Positions 35,841 through 43,442 of a DNA stretch of 64,000 nucleotides are shown piece by piece. Within the stretch, counting starts at the first letter, position 1. Every line of letters begins with the position of its first letter. The notes beneath the pieces were generated by a model. That model was not told where the DNA came from, ran no database searches, and saw only the letters and a program-made list of their open reading frames with translations. Position numbers and translations under genes: made by a program. Source of the DNA: Bacteroidales bacterium. GTDB lineage: Bacteria > Bacteroidota > Bacteroidia > Bacteroidales > F082. Location: NCBI GenBank assembly GCA_024400195.1, contig JAKSNC010000007.1, positions 1 through 64,000 on the forward strand, written 5' to 3'.

Positions 35841-35859
35841 ATTGTATCGTTTTTTTTCG

Positions 35860-35867
35860 TACCTTTG
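35860..35867 (+). promoter_or_regulatory. rplS promoter -7 box (TACCTTTG)
   Basis: TACCTTTG followed by CACCGC lies 20 bases after trmD and 45 bases before rplS. No well-spaced TTG was found. Confidence 0.6.
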
Positions 35868-35911
35868 CACCGCTTTTTGTAGTAGATAAGAACAAATAAA
35901 TAGAAATAGAG

Positions 35912-36274
35912 ATGAAAAACGCGTTAATTCAATTTGTTGAAGATCAAGTCAAAGTGAAAGATTTTCCGCAGTTTAAGGCTGGTGATACGATTACAGTCAC
36001 TTATAAAATCGTTGAAGGCAGTAAGGAACGTCTTCAGAGATTCCAAGGCGTTGTTATTCAACGTGCCAGTGACAGTACTCATGCCACATTCACTGTCAGG
36101 AAAATATCGAACAATATTGGTGTTGAGAGAATTTTCCCGATTTCAGACCCGATGATTGAGAGCATTGAGAGAGTGAAGGAAGGTTCTGTGAGAAGAGCCA
36201 GAATCTATTATCTCAGAGATCTCCGTGGTAAGAAAGCCAGAATTAAAGACGTTCTTCACAAGAAAGAGAAATAA
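35912..36274 (+). CDS. rplS: 50S ribosomal protein L19
   Basis: A 120-residue protein with L19 signatures FKAGDTITVTYKIVEGSKERLQRFQGVVI, ATFTVRKISNNIGVERIFPI and RRARIYYLRDLRGKKARIK. The neighbouring trmD is a classic partner. Its own promoter and strong terminator make it separately transcribed here. Confidence 0.96.
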   Translation: MKNALIQFVEDQVKVKDFPQFKAGDTITVTYKIVEGSKERLQRFQGVVIQRASDSTHATFTVRKISNNIGVERIFPISDPMIESIERVKEGSVRRARIYYLRDLRGKKARIKDVLHKKEK

Positions 36275-36298
36275 TCGGTTCGCATATTAGATTAAGAT

Positions 36299-36341
36299 TA
36301 AGTCGGGAGGTGTTTTGTATAAAGCACCTCCCGACTTTTTG
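36299..36341 (+). terminator. Strong rplS terminator
   Basis: The 12-bp stem AGTCGGGAGGTG (36301-36312) / CACCTCCCGACT (36325-36336), with flanking AA/TT, is followed by TTTTTG. Confidence 0.9.
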
Positions 36342-36382
36342 TGTTGTAATTCAGGGTATTACACGACAGTAGGTGTGGCGAG

Positions 36383-36574
36383 AAAATAAAAAAAGCGCGA
36401 AACTTGAAAAATCCCGATTTCGAGGCGTTTGGCGTGCCTTATATGCCGAAGAGTAATCAAGTCCGCGCTGAAAGCGCGGACAATCACCAAACCCTGCATA
36501 TATCCCAAAAATCGCCAAACTTTCGAAGATAAGGTTTGATTATTGTCAATGATAAATGGTGTTTTATCTTGCCG
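36383..36574 (-). ncRNA. Putative minus-strand structured RNA
   Basis: Within a gene-free gap, a nested set of inverted repeats is found: 36419-36423 with 36523-36527 (TTCGA/TCGAA), 36427-36434 with 36513-36520 (GTTTGGCG/CGCCAAAC), 36440-36446 with 36496-36502 (TATATGC/GCATATA) and a perfect apical stem 36461-36469 with 36473-36481 (GTCCGCGCT/AGCGCGGAC). Large unpaired segments separate the two parts. On the minus strand a promoter box lies just upstream, and a CGAAA/TTTCG stem followed by a seven-T run near 36385-36395 could terminate it. A reading frame of 72 codons crosses it but looks like chance. The strand and ends are inferred. Confidence 0.45.
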
Positions 36575-36582
36575 CAAAGATA
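36575..36582 (-). promoter_or_regulatory. Minus-strand -7 box (TATCTTTG) with no CDS downstream
   Basis: TATCTTTG on the minus strand, followed by CGGC, points into the structured region at 36383-36574. No convincing TTG is placed upstream. Confidence 0.45.
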
Positions 36583-36841
36583 GTGTATTTTCTTTTATAA
36601 ATACTATGGTCGATAAAAATTATCGATGTTATTTGCTGAAGACTTGTTGTAGTGTCTGTCGCTTTGTAAAAAATGCGTGAGATGGTGGGGAGGTGCTGTG
36701 CGAAAAACGGGTCTCAGACGCGTTTTAAGCCAATTTGAGACACTCGGTATAATTGATATAAAATCGGTCGAACAGCAACCGAAAGTGTCTTAAAATCGAT
36801 TTTAATGTTTGTGAAATCAGTGTGTGCTGTTAAAATTCTTG

Positions 36842-36859
36842 TTTTTACAAAAGTAAAAA
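36842..36859. promoter_or_regulatory. Candidate operator dyad (TTTTTAC-AAAA-GTAAAAA)
   Basis: An exact inverted repeat of seven bases on each side of AAAA. The same core recurs at 37160-37175 and 37208-37221. It is about 430 bases upstream of the XRE gene. Confidence 0.45.
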
Positions 36860-37159
36860 CATATAATTGTTTATAAATTGACAATCATATTATTACGACA
36901 AATAATTAACTATTGTAAAATATATTCTGCCAAGGCTTGGTTTTGTATTTATGTAAAAACTAAGCTGTTTTTAATACTTTCGTTGTAAGTTGCTTGTTCT
37001 TAATGTTTTTTAACAATGTAATTAAATTATTACTTAAAAAAATAATGTTAAAAATCAAATTATTTGACACAGGATGCTTGTGTTTATAATTTATTTATTA
37101 TCAAGATAAATAATGTACTTAATTCAGATATTGTTAAAGATGGCCTTGTATTATCGCGA

Positions 37160-37175
37160 TTTTACAAAAGTAAAA
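37160..37175. promoter_or_regulatory. Candidate operator dyad (TTTTAC-AAAA-GTAAAA)
   Basis: An exact inverted repeat of six bases with an AAAA spacer, 35 bases upstream of the XRE promoter box. Confidence 0.5.
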
Positions 37176-37207
37176 TACAGTTTTTTGTTTTTTGTATGGT
37201 TTTATTT

Positions 37208-37221
37208 TTTACATTTGTAAA
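37208..37221 (+). promoter_or_regulatory. XRE promoter box overlapping an operator dyad
   Basis: TACATTTG (37210-37217) fits TAnnTTTG and lies inside TTTAC-ATTT-GTAAA, the third copy of the dyad. Binding there would block the promoter, so autorepression by the downstream regulator is a natural inference. Confidence 0.5.
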
Positions 37222-37273
37222 CTCTAACAATGTCGGAAATGAAGAAATCAATCAACTAATCAACATAAAAAAT

Positions 37274-37735
37274 ATGGATTTAAAGGAAAGACTTTCTCAT
37301 ATCATCAGGGCGCAAAATCTGACAGCCTCGCAGTTTGCCGAAAAAATGCAGATACAGCCGGCAAATGTTTCTCATCTGTTGTCGGGACGAAACAAACCGA
37401 GTTTCGAGTTTCTCGTAAAGTTGAAAGAGGTCTTCCCCGAATACAGTTTTGACTGGATAATTCTCGGAAAGAAGCCCATCACGATAAATAATCCCAATCC
37501 GGAGCTGTTTCCAAGTGCCGAAAAGGAAAATAAATCAGAAGTTAAAAATAATAATATGACTGTAAATCAGTCGATAACGACTCCGATAGATGTGAATCAA
37601 GGCGTGGCGGGTGATGTTCGTGATTCGGTGCAGATTGCAGATTTCGGTGCCCTTGCCGCAAAAGCCGCTCGGATTTCAAAGATAATAGTCGTTTATGATG
37701 ACGACACGTTTAAAGTTCTTAATAATAAGGGATAG
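37274..37735 (+). CDS. XRE-family helix-turn-helix regulator
   Basis: About 153 residues from the ATG at 37274. The N-terminal 60 residues are a Cro/CI-type HTH (MDLKERLSHIIRAQNLTASQFAEKM, then VSHLLSGRNKPSFEFLVKLKEVFP). A low-complexity linker rich in Asn and Lys and a hydrophobic C-terminal tail follow (SKIIVVYDDDTFKVL). The longer frame starting at 37064 is rejected because it would run through the promoter and operator dyads. The target is unknown; autoregulation is suggested by the dyad at its promoter. Confidence 0.8.
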   Translation: MDLKERLSHIIRAQNLTASQFAEKMQIQPANVSHLLSGRNKPSFEFLVKLKEVFPEYSFDWIILGKKPITINNPNPELFPSAEKENKSEVKNNNMTVNQSITTPIDVNQGVAGDVRDSVQIADFGALAAKAARISKIIVVYDDDTFKVLNNKG

Positions 37736-37772
37736 ATGACGAATTTGAACGATATGACTTTTTGAGTACTAA

Positions 37773-37807
37773 AAACGAGGCAGTTATTGTAACCGCCTCG
37801 TTTGTTT
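37773..37807. terminator. Bidirectional terminator between XRE and M56 genes
   Basis: AACGAGGC pairs with GCCTCGTT (37774-37781 with 37795-37802), with an inner GTT/AAC extension, A-rich on the left and T-rich on the right. It lies between two convergent genes. Confidence 0.75.
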
Positions 37808-37860
37808 GATTTGCAATATTTTGTTAATCAGTTTGTTACAAAATTGCAGTTTGTTTTGAT

Positions 37861-39186
37861 TTAACGTTGTTTTTGTGAAGCATTGTCGGTATTTGGTAAT
37901 TTAAACCTTATTGGAAGTGCGTAGTTGACTCTGACAGTCTCGCCGTTTTTCATTCCTGGTTCCCATTTCGGCATTAGCCGCACGACGCGCATCGCCTCTT
38001 CATCGCAACTCTTGCAAAGGCCTTTCGAAATTTTTACATCTGAAATTTTCCCGTCTTTTTCGACTACGAAAGTAACGAAAACTACGCCTTCAATGCCTTT
38101 TTCTATTGCGTCCTGAGGATAATTTATGTTCTTGGAGAAGAATTCTGCTACACCAGTCGTACCTCCAGGAAATGCTGGCATTTTTTCGGAAACCTTAACG
38201 CTGTCGTTGACATTTTTAACAAACGCTGTCGTTTGTTCAATGTAGTGGCAAACGTCGCTGAAACTATAGGCGACATTGTTTGTCATCGGTTTACTCTGTT
38301 CTGCCAATGTCTTAGAATTAGCAGCGAGTAGCAGGGCGGCAATTGGCAGCGCAACAAGAATGCGCCACGCTGTGCCTTTTGACTTGTTTTTTCGTGTCAT
38401 CATTTTAATTCTTTTTTTTGTTAATAAAAAACTGAAACTATTGCCAATGGAGCTGATGTCTTCAGCCGTGCACTGCTGCAAAATCAGCGTCATATAGCCT
38501 GTCGTAGAGATGTTGCCGCTTTTAATGACATCACGGTCGGCGGTATATTCGTGAATGCTTTGCAATTCGTGTTTGTAAAGGCGCATCACGGGATTGAACC
38601 ATTGAATAACCGTAAGTATTTCAATGATAAGCACATCGAGCGAATGACGGTGGTCGATGTGGCTTTTCTCATGTTTCAGTATAGAACTGTCTACATTGCC
38701 TTCGGGAAGGAAAATGAAGTTTAGAAACGAAAAACTGATGTGATTATCGTGGGTGTGGACGATGACATATCTGCCGTCTCTTTTTCTTTCCGATTTGGCT
38801 ATGAGAATGAATATTTTCAACAGTTTGATGACGAGAGCGATGGAAAAAATCAACACTCCGATCCAATAAATAATGCTTATTATTTCCCAAATGTTTGTGT
38901 TTTCTTCAAGCACTGTCGTTGCATCATTATTGTTGATTATCACTTCTTTAATGAAGAAATTGAATATATTTTCTGTTACAGTTATATCCGGAATCGCCTT
39001 GCTGTTGATGCTGATTTTCAAAAACGGCATGGCAAAGGCGAAAGCAAGGCTTCCGAGAAGGAAAAAACGCATCGCGTTGAAGTTGTTGCTGTTTCGGAAC
39101 GCCGCTTTGTATGTTGCAAAAAGGACGCATGTCGCAATGCCTACAACAAACACTTTGTTTATGAGGAATGATATTGTCGCTTCCAT
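37861..39186 (-). CDS. M56 (BlaR1/MecR1-like) metallopeptidase sensor with C-terminal TonB-type domain
   Basis: A 441-residue membrane protein. Hydrophobic segments lie near residues 10-30, 40-60 and 105-130. The cytoplasmic gluzincin site is HEKSH (172-176), and a fourth membrane segment lies near 277-293. Instead of a penicillin-binding sensor domain, the C-terminus (about 345-435) is a TonB energy-transducer-type domain (AEFFSKNINYPQDAIEKGIEGVVFVTFVVEKDGKISDVKI). This M56-TonB form is frequent in Bacteroidota. It lies 57 bases downstream of a BlaI repressor, and the pair is likely a signal-triggered regulatory system. The signal is unknown. Confidence 0.88.
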   Translation of the reverse strand: MEATISFLINKVFVVGIATCVLFATYKAAFRNSNNFNAMRFFLLGSLAFAFAMPFLKISINSKAIPDITVTENIFNFFIKEVIINNNDATTVLEENTNIWEIISIIYWIGVLIFSIALVIKLLKIFILIAKSERKRDGRYVIVHTHDNHISFSFLNFIFLPEGNVDSSILKHEKSHIDHRHSLDVLIIEILTVIQWFNPVMRLYKHELQSIHEYTADRDVIKSGNISTTGYMTLILQQCTAEDISSIGNSFSFLLTKKRIKMMTRKNKSKGTAWRILVALPIAALLLAANSKTLAEQSKPMTNNVAYSFSDVCHYIEQTTAFVKNVNDSVKVSEKMPAFPGGTTGVAEFFSKNINYPQDAIEKGIEGVVFVTFVVEKDGKISDVKISKGLCKSCDEEAMRVVRLMPKWEPGMKNGETVRVNYALPIRFKLPNTDNASQKQR

Positions 39187-39243
39187 GAGAGATGAAATTT
39201 AAAGTTTTTGACAATTTGACTTGTTGATTTTTTCGATGGTCAG

Positions 39244-39615
39244 TTAAAGTTGCTTATTATCAATTTCTCTGATGATTTTTTTGAGCTCTTCCAATTCTTT
39301 TATTGAAAAGTTTTCCTTTTTAGCAAAGGCCGAGACGAGATCGAGGTACGAGTTGTTGAAGTATCTTTTTACGATGCTGTCAACGAAGTTTTGTGAGTAT
39401 TCTTCCTTGTCAATCAGTGCTTTATAGCGATTTGCCTTGCAGAAAGTCTCGTGTCCGACAAAGCCTTTCTTTTCAAGTATCCTCACCATTGTCAAGACTG
39501 TGTTGTACGCCGGTTTCGGCTCTGGAAACGCCGTCATTATCTCATTCGCGAATCCTTCCCCGATCTTCCAGATGACCTGCATCACCTGCTCTTCCGATTT
39601 TGTCAACTCTTTCAT
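39244..39615 (-). CDS. BlaI/MecI-type transcriptional repressor
   Basis: A 123-residue winged-helix protein of the Penicillinase_R family (KELTKSEEQVMQVIWKIGEGF, then YNTVLTMVRILEKKGFVGHE). In this family the partner M56 protease cleaves the repressor to release transcription. The gene is first in the two-gene unit with the M56 sensor. The inverted repeats upstream of its start could be its operator. Confidence 0.9.
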   Translation of the reverse strand: MKELTKSEEQVMQVIWKIGEGFANEIMTAFPEPKPAYNTVLTMVRILEKKGFVGHETFCKANRYKALIDKEEYSQNFVDSIVKRYFNNSYLDLVSAFAKKENFSIKELEELKKIIREIDNKQL

Positions 39616-39640
39616 GATTGTATTTTTATAATTAACACTG

Positions 39641-39648
39641 CAAATATA
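39641..39648 (-). promoter_or_regulatory. blaI-type gene promoter -7 box (TATATTTG)
   Basis: TATATTTG on the minus strand, followed by CAGTG, lies 26 bases before the repressor start. Confidence 0.55.
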
Positions 39649-39660
39649 TAACTTATTTTT

Positions 39661-39707
39661 AAATTTATAACTAAAAAATTAGTTTTTATTTAAAAAATTA
39701 TAAATTT
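39661..39707. promoter_or_regulatory. Nested inverted repeats upstream of the BlaI-like gene (operator candidate)
   Basis: An outer repeat AAATTTATAA (39661-39670) / TTATAAATTT (39698-39707) encloses AACTAA-AAAA-TTAGTT (39669-39684). They lie just upstream of the minus-strand -7 box of the repressor and upstream of the plus-strand promoter at 39733, so the repressor could control both directions. AT richness makes chance dyads likelier. Confidence 0.45.
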
Positions 39708-39708
39708 T

Positions 39709-39740
39709 TTGCACGCGATAAAGTTTTTTTACTAACTTTG
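39709..39740 (+). promoter_or_regulatory. Promoter for the PH-like membrane protein (TTG, 21 nt, TAACTTTG)
   Basis: TAACTTTG (39733-39740) followed by CG has a TTG (39709-39711) 21 bases upstream. It is divergent from the BlaI-like gene promoter. Confidence 0.6.
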
Positions 39741-39783
39741 CGATGCTAAAGTAATATCAAAATGATATTATAAAAGGTGATAT

Positions 39784-40635
39784 ATGTTGACTTTGGAATT
39801 GGTTATAATCGGAGCTGTCGTTTTATCTGTCATAGCGTTTGTAAGATGGTGTGCGCGAATCCCGGATGTCTTTGTGTATGAAGACGGTTTGCAGATAAAG
39901 GGTGCTTATGGAGCGAAAATATTGAGCTGCAACATCGGCTCAATTATGCTTGTCGATGAACTGCCGAAATTTACAATACGCACTAACGGATATAGCGGCA
40001 CAAAGAAATTAAAGGGCTTTTTCACAATAAAGGGCGCAAAGTCCGTGTGTCTGTCGGTGATGAACAAAAAAGAGGCTCCATTCATTAAGATTGTCACGAC
40101 AAAAGGAACGTGGTTTATCAACAGAGCGACTTCCGAGGAAACAATGGCTTTGTACGACGAAATGAAGAAAACTATTAAGTATGAAGAGAATCCGAATATC
40201 GATAGCAAAATGGACTATAATAAAACGGGACGTATGGCAGTCATCGTTGTCGCCGTTACGGTAATAAGTCTTATAATCAGTTTGTTACCTTTGATGTTTG
40301 TCGTTAATCAGGGAACTTTTTCCGTGAAGGATAATGAATTTGTCGTTGAAAATGCCGGCGGTTATGGTACAACCATTTCAATTGATGATATGAAGTCGGT
40401 GCAACTTATTGAGAAACTGCCACATATAGCTCGTAGGACGAATGGGGTAGCCATAAATAAGGTTAAATTCGGACATTTCAAACTTGAGGACGGACGTAAA
40501 TGTATTCTTTACATCAACAACGCCGCGCAAAAGCCGTTTATTCAGATTAAAACTATTGATAATCTGTATATTGTGAATTGTAACACTACTGAAGAGACAG
40601 ATAAGCTTTATCGTCAACTTATAGAAAACAATTGA
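39784..40635 (+). CDS. Membrane protein with two duplicated bacterial PH-like domains
   Basis: A 283-residue protein of two similar halves. Each half has a hydrophobic segment (residues 3-22 and 154-180) followed by a beta-rich domain of about 95 residues. The halves share the pattern LPK(F/x)..RTNG...KL/KVKFG.FK, then a strand, APFIKI/KPFIQI and an xATTEET helix (for example SEETMALYDEMKK and TEETDKLYRQLIE). This looks like an internal duplication of a bacterial PH domain. The function is unknown. It is followed after 8 bases by a small ribbon-helix-helix gene and is divergent from the BlaI-like regulator. Confidence 0.65.
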   Translation: MLTLELVIIGAVVLSVIAFVRWCARIPDVFVYEDGLQIKGAYGAKILSCNIGSIMLVDELPKFTIRTNGYSGTKKLKGFFTIKGAKSVCLSVMNKKEAPFIKIVTTKGTWFINRATSEETMALYDEMKKTIKYEENPNIDSKMDYNKTGRMAVIVVAVTVISLIISLLPLMFVVNQGTFSVKDNEFVVENAGGYGTTISIDDMKSVQLIEKLPHIARRTNGVAINKVKFGHFKLEDGRKCILYINNAAQKPFIQIKTIDNLYIVNCNTTEETDKLYRQLIENN

Positions 40636-40643
40636 TTTTGTTT

Positions 40644-40811
40644 ATGGCAAAGGATAAAGATACGAGGAATTTTGTTCTGCGTCTTGATGAAAAGACGATG
40701 GAGGCGGTTGAAAAATGGGCTGCTGACGAGTTCCGTTCTGTCAACGGCCAGATTCAGTGGATTATCAACGAAGCTTTGAAGAAAAACAAAAGAAAGCCGT
40801 CTGTTGATTAA
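40644..40811 (+). CDS. Small Arc-type ribbon-helix-helix protein
   Basis: A 55-residue protein that a length cutoff would miss. It reads MAKDKDTRNFVLRLDEKTME, then AVEKWAADEFRSVNGQIQW and IINEALKK. The FVLRLD strand and two helices fit the ribbon-helix-helix (Arc/MetJ) fold; the RSVNGQI helix start is typical. It probably binds DNA as a dimer. It is 8 bases after the PH-like gene, and no toxin is next to it. Confidence 0.8.
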   Translation: MAKDKDTRNFVLRLDEKTMEAVEKWAADEFRSVNGQIQWIINEALKKNKRKPSVD

Positions 40812-40831
40812 AAAGTCGCGGTACGATGAAT

Positions 40832-40876
40832 AAAAAAGGAACTTCGTCTGTCATTCGGCAAACGAAGTTCTTTTTT
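40832..40876. terminator. Bidirectional terminator (RHH / FKBP)
   Basis: GAACTTCGT (40839-40847) pairs with ACGAAGTTC (40862-40870), with A-rich left and T-rich right flanks. It lies between two convergent units. Confidence 0.8.
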
Positions 40877-40912
40877 GAGTTATTAAAACTAATTCAGATG
40901 GATGGTTTATTC

Positions 40913-41827
40913 TTAGTCGTGCTGCGCCTCTTCGAGGTCTTCTATTTCCATCCCTTCTATTTCTGATTCTTCACTATGAAAATCAATAAGTTCGACATCG
41001 AATACGAGGTTTGAGAATGGAGTAATCATGCCAGCAGGTCTGTCCATATATCCTAAATAATATGGGATATACAGAGTAGCTTTTGAGCCTTTCGACAGCA
41101 TCATGATGCCTTCGTCCCAGCCTTTGATGACTGCGCCGACGCCTATCGGTATCTCAATAGGTTCGCCGCGTTCTATTGATGAGTCGAAAATGGTGTCGTT
41201 AAGCAGTTTGCCGGTATAGTGAACCTTCACAATATCGCCTTTGCTTGGAGTCTCGCCGTTGCCTTCTTCGTGAATATCAACATAAAGGCCTGAAGCTGTT
41301 GGAGCGACGTTGATATTATTGGTTTTCAGGTATTCCGACAATTCGTTTGCGGCTTTTTCTGTTTCTTCCGGATAGAACTCCTTCAGTCTTTCAATCATGC
41401 GGGCATCGAATTCTTCTTCGGTGATGAAATCGACAACTCTTATGTCGAATCTGAGGACGTCTGTCTCGCTGACATTTTCAGGCAATGGTGAGCGGAAGAA
41501 ATTGTCGAATGTGTTTTTCGTGTCGGTGATGAATGCAGCGGAGTCGCCGGCGTGCATCATAGCGAGACCTTCGAAAACGTCGCCGTCAAACAGAGGCGCA
41601 ATGCATGGCAGATAATCGTTGATTTCGGGTATGATGACCATGGTGTCGTTGATTTTGCAGCCAAATTTGACTTCTGCAATCAAACTTTCTTCAAATGCTT
41701 TGCCGTCAGGATTCTGTTCAAAAAACTGGTACTTCAGACCTGTTTCGGATTTCTCTAAACTGTTTCCGCATGAGAACATTACAGCGGCGGAAGCCAAAGC
41801 CAAAATTGATAAAGTTAATTTTTTCAT
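40913..41827 (-). CDS. FKBP-type peptidyl-prolyl isomerase lipoprotein (two-domain)
   Basis: A 304-residue lipoprotein. The signal ends VMFSC, giving lipidated Cys20. The C-terminal domain (about 185-285) has FKBP features (VKVHYTGKLLNDTIFDSSIERGEPIEIPIG, IKGWDEGIMMLSKGSKATLYIPYYLGY). The N-terminal region resembles a second, degraded FKBP module (AEVKFGCKINDTMV, GLAMMHAGDSAAFI). It probably assists folding in the periplasm. It follows a GldI-like gene, and both belong to a minus-strand operon with nrnA. Confidence 0.85.
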   Translation of the reverse strand: MKKLTLSILALASAAVMFSCGNSLEKSETGLKYQFFEQNPDGKAFEESLIAEVKFGCKINDTMVIIPEINDYLPCIAPLFDGDVFEGLAMMHAGDSAAFITDTKNTFDNFFRSPLPENVSETDVLRFDIRVVDFITEEEFDARMIERLKEFYPEETEKAANELSEYLKTNNINVAPTASGLYVDIHEEGNGETPSKGDIVKVHYTGKLLNDTIFDSSIERGEPIEIPIGVGAVIKGWDEGIMMLSKGSKATLYIPYYLGYMDRPAGMITPFSNLVFDVELIDFHSEESEIEGMEIEDLEEAQHD

Positions 41828-41851
41828 CTTTTTAATTTTATGGTTAATAAA

Positions 41852-42397
41852 TTATTTGTTGTCACTTAATACTTCTGTCACCATGATTTTATACACGATG
41901 GCAGCTTTTTGCGGTATTTTGTCGCCGTCGCCGAGAAGTCCGAAGGCTAAATGAGAGGGCAGGATGACCACGGCCACGTCGTTTTTATGCAGAAACGGCA
42001 TAACTTCTTCTAATCCGCTTTCAACGCCGCCGTGTCCAACGACAAATGTTTTCGGGCCTTTTTCTTTTGAAGAATACACGAGTGTTCCGTTTAAAAATCT
42101 GGTTTCGTATTCAAAAATCACTGTGTCGCCGCGCTTTATCGGTGTGCTGTCGCCGTTTTTCAGAATCTGATAACGAAGTCCCGTGCCTGTTTCTTGAACG
42201 TTAAGTCTATGTCTTTCAATATACTCGCTAATTTGTTCGGCCTCTTTTTTGACGATATATCTGTTTGCTTTATCAAGACTTTCCCTTTTATCTGTTGAAG
42301 TGGCTGCAGTCGGCTGTTGTTCGGCCTGATTATCGCCGCATGATGTTAATGCTGTTAGAATAAAGCTTAGAATCAATATTTTGAAAAAGAAATTCAT
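41852..42397 (-). CDS. GldI-like FKBP peptidyl-prolyl isomerase lipoprotein
   Basis: A 181-residue lipoprotein with lipobox LTSC (Cys19/20). One FKBP domain: RGDTVIFEYETRFLNGTLVYSS, GLEEVMPFLHKNDVAVVILPSHLAFG, and IPQKAAIVYKIMVTEV. It resembles GldI of gliding bacteria, a T9SS-related chaperone, although many non-gliding Bacteroidota keep it. It lies 6 bases after nrnA on the minus strand. Confidence 0.8.
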   Translation of the reverse strand: MNFFFKILILSFILTALTSCGDNQAEQQPTAATSTDKRESLDKANRYIVKKEAEQISEYIERHRLNVQETGTGLRYQILKNGDSTPIKRGDTVIFEYETRFLNGTLVYSSKEKGPKTFVVGHGGVESGLEEVMPFLHKNDVAVVILPSHLAFGLLGDGDKIPQKAAIVYKIMVTEVLSDNK

Positions 42398-42403
42398 CTT
42401 GCT

Positions 42404-43423
42404 TTAATAATCGAGGTCGTTTTTATATGCCGGAATGATTTCGAGTAGTTTATCGACGGCTTGTGCGACAGAGCAGTTTAACGAGCCGCCTGCCGCGTTA
42501 TGATGACCGCCTCCGCCGAAGTTGTCTTTTGCAAATTCGTGAACCGAAAACTGTCCTTTCGAGCGGAACGAGAAGCGAATTTGTCCTTGATGTTCTTTGA
42601 TGAGTACCGACATATTCACTTCTTTTATCGACAATGGGTAATTGACAACGCCTTCAGTGTCACCAACTTGATAATCAAAGCGTTCGAGTTCGTCGCTGCA
42701 TAGTACTATATAGGCAGTGTGATATTGCGGGAGGACTTTCATCTTGCTGAGCGAAAAGCCGAGCAGCCGGACTCTGTTTTCAGAATAAGCGTCAAACACG
42801 TTGTGATGAATTTCTGTGTAATCAATGCCGGGGATTATCAGTTTTGAGCAGATGTCGAACGTCTCCGGATGAAAAATAGAGTGCGCAAAAGAGCCGGTAT
42901 CCGTCATTATGCCGACGAGAAGGCATTTCGCGATGTCTAAGTCTAAATATTTGTCAAACCCATGATATTGAATTATTTCTGCTACTAATTCCGATGTGCT
43001 CGACGTCTCCGTTTCACACAGATATGTCTTGAATTTTGATAAATCTGGGTCTCTGTGATGGTCAACGAGCAAGATAGGTGTTTTTGTAAAATGACATAAA
43101 TCGTTGTGAATCAGTCCGGTGCGCGACGGCGTGTTGAAGTCTAAAAAGCAGAAGAGGTCAGCATTTGAAAGCACCTGCAATCCAGTTGCCGCATTTTTGT
43201 CGTAAAGAATTATGTCGGAGGCTCCCGGCAGCCAGTTGAAGCATGACGGGAAGGCGTTGGGTAGCAGCACGTTGACGTTTTTTCCTAATTTTTTGAGGAA
43301 GAAACAGAAGGCAAGGGTGGAGCCGACGGCATCTCCGTCAGGGTTGACGTGCGAAACGATGGCGATGTTGTCGTATTCTGCTATTGTTTCAAGAAAGGAA
43401 TCTAAGAACTGTTTTTTAGTCAT
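42404..43423 (-). CDS. nrnA: DHH-family phosphoesterase (NrnA-like bifunctional oligoribonuclease/PAP phosphatase)
   Basis: A 339-residue DHH/DHHA1 protein. The metal-binding motifs are SHVNPDGDAVGS, the DFNTPSRTG region (DxD-type), and LVDHHRDPD, and the C-terminal DHHA1 has GGGGHHNAAGGS. NrnA-type enzymes degrade 2-5 nt RNA and pAp. It is the first gene of the nrnA-gldI-fkbp unit, an arrangement common in Bacteroidota. Confidence 0.9.
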   Translation of the reverse strand: MTKKQFLDSFLETIAEYDNIAIVSHVNPDGDAVGSTLAFCFFLKKLGKNVNVLLPNAFPSCFNWLPGASDIILYDKNAATGLQVLSNADLFCFLDFNTPSRTGLIHNDLCHFTKTPILLVDHHRDPDLSKFKTYLCETETSSTSELVAEIIQYHGFDKYLDLDIAKCLLVGIMTDTGSFAHSIFHPETFDICSKLIIPGIDYTEIHHNVFDAYSENRVRLLGFSLSKMKVLPQYHTAYIVLCSDELERFDYQVGDTEGVVNYPLSIKEVNMSVLIKEHQGQIRFSFRSKGQFSVHEFAKDNFGGGGHHNAAGGSLNCSVAQAVDKLLEIIPAYKNDLDY

Positions 43424-43442
43424 AAAAGTAAAATTGCGGTTG

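Larger units (their letters stand above)
36583..37273. other. AT-rich gene-free stretch upstream of the XRE regulator
   Basis: About 690 bases without a credible gene. It holds a perfect 16-base palindrome TTAAAATCGATTTTAA (36790-36805), an inverted repeat GTCTCA/TGAGAC near 36713-36747, several TTTAC-N4-GTAAA dyads, and long AT runs. A frame reading through from 37064 to the regulator encodes an unlikely N-terminus and is not used. The stretch is long for this dense genome, so unseen regulatory or RNA features may be present. Confidence 0.6.

Noticed and set aside
36359..36577. A 72-codon minus-strand frame starting with TTG
   Set aside because: It runs straight through nested hairpins, has no recognisable protein features, and is probably chance in a gene-free gap.
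36790..36805. Perfect palindrome TTAAAATCGATTTTAA
   Set aside because: It is very AT-rich, does not recur in the window, and has no link to a promoter; kept only as a note in the gap description.
37064..37273. N-terminal extension of the XRE regulator
   Set aside because: It contains the promoter box and two operator-like dyads, and the HTH domain begins precisely at the ATG at 37274.
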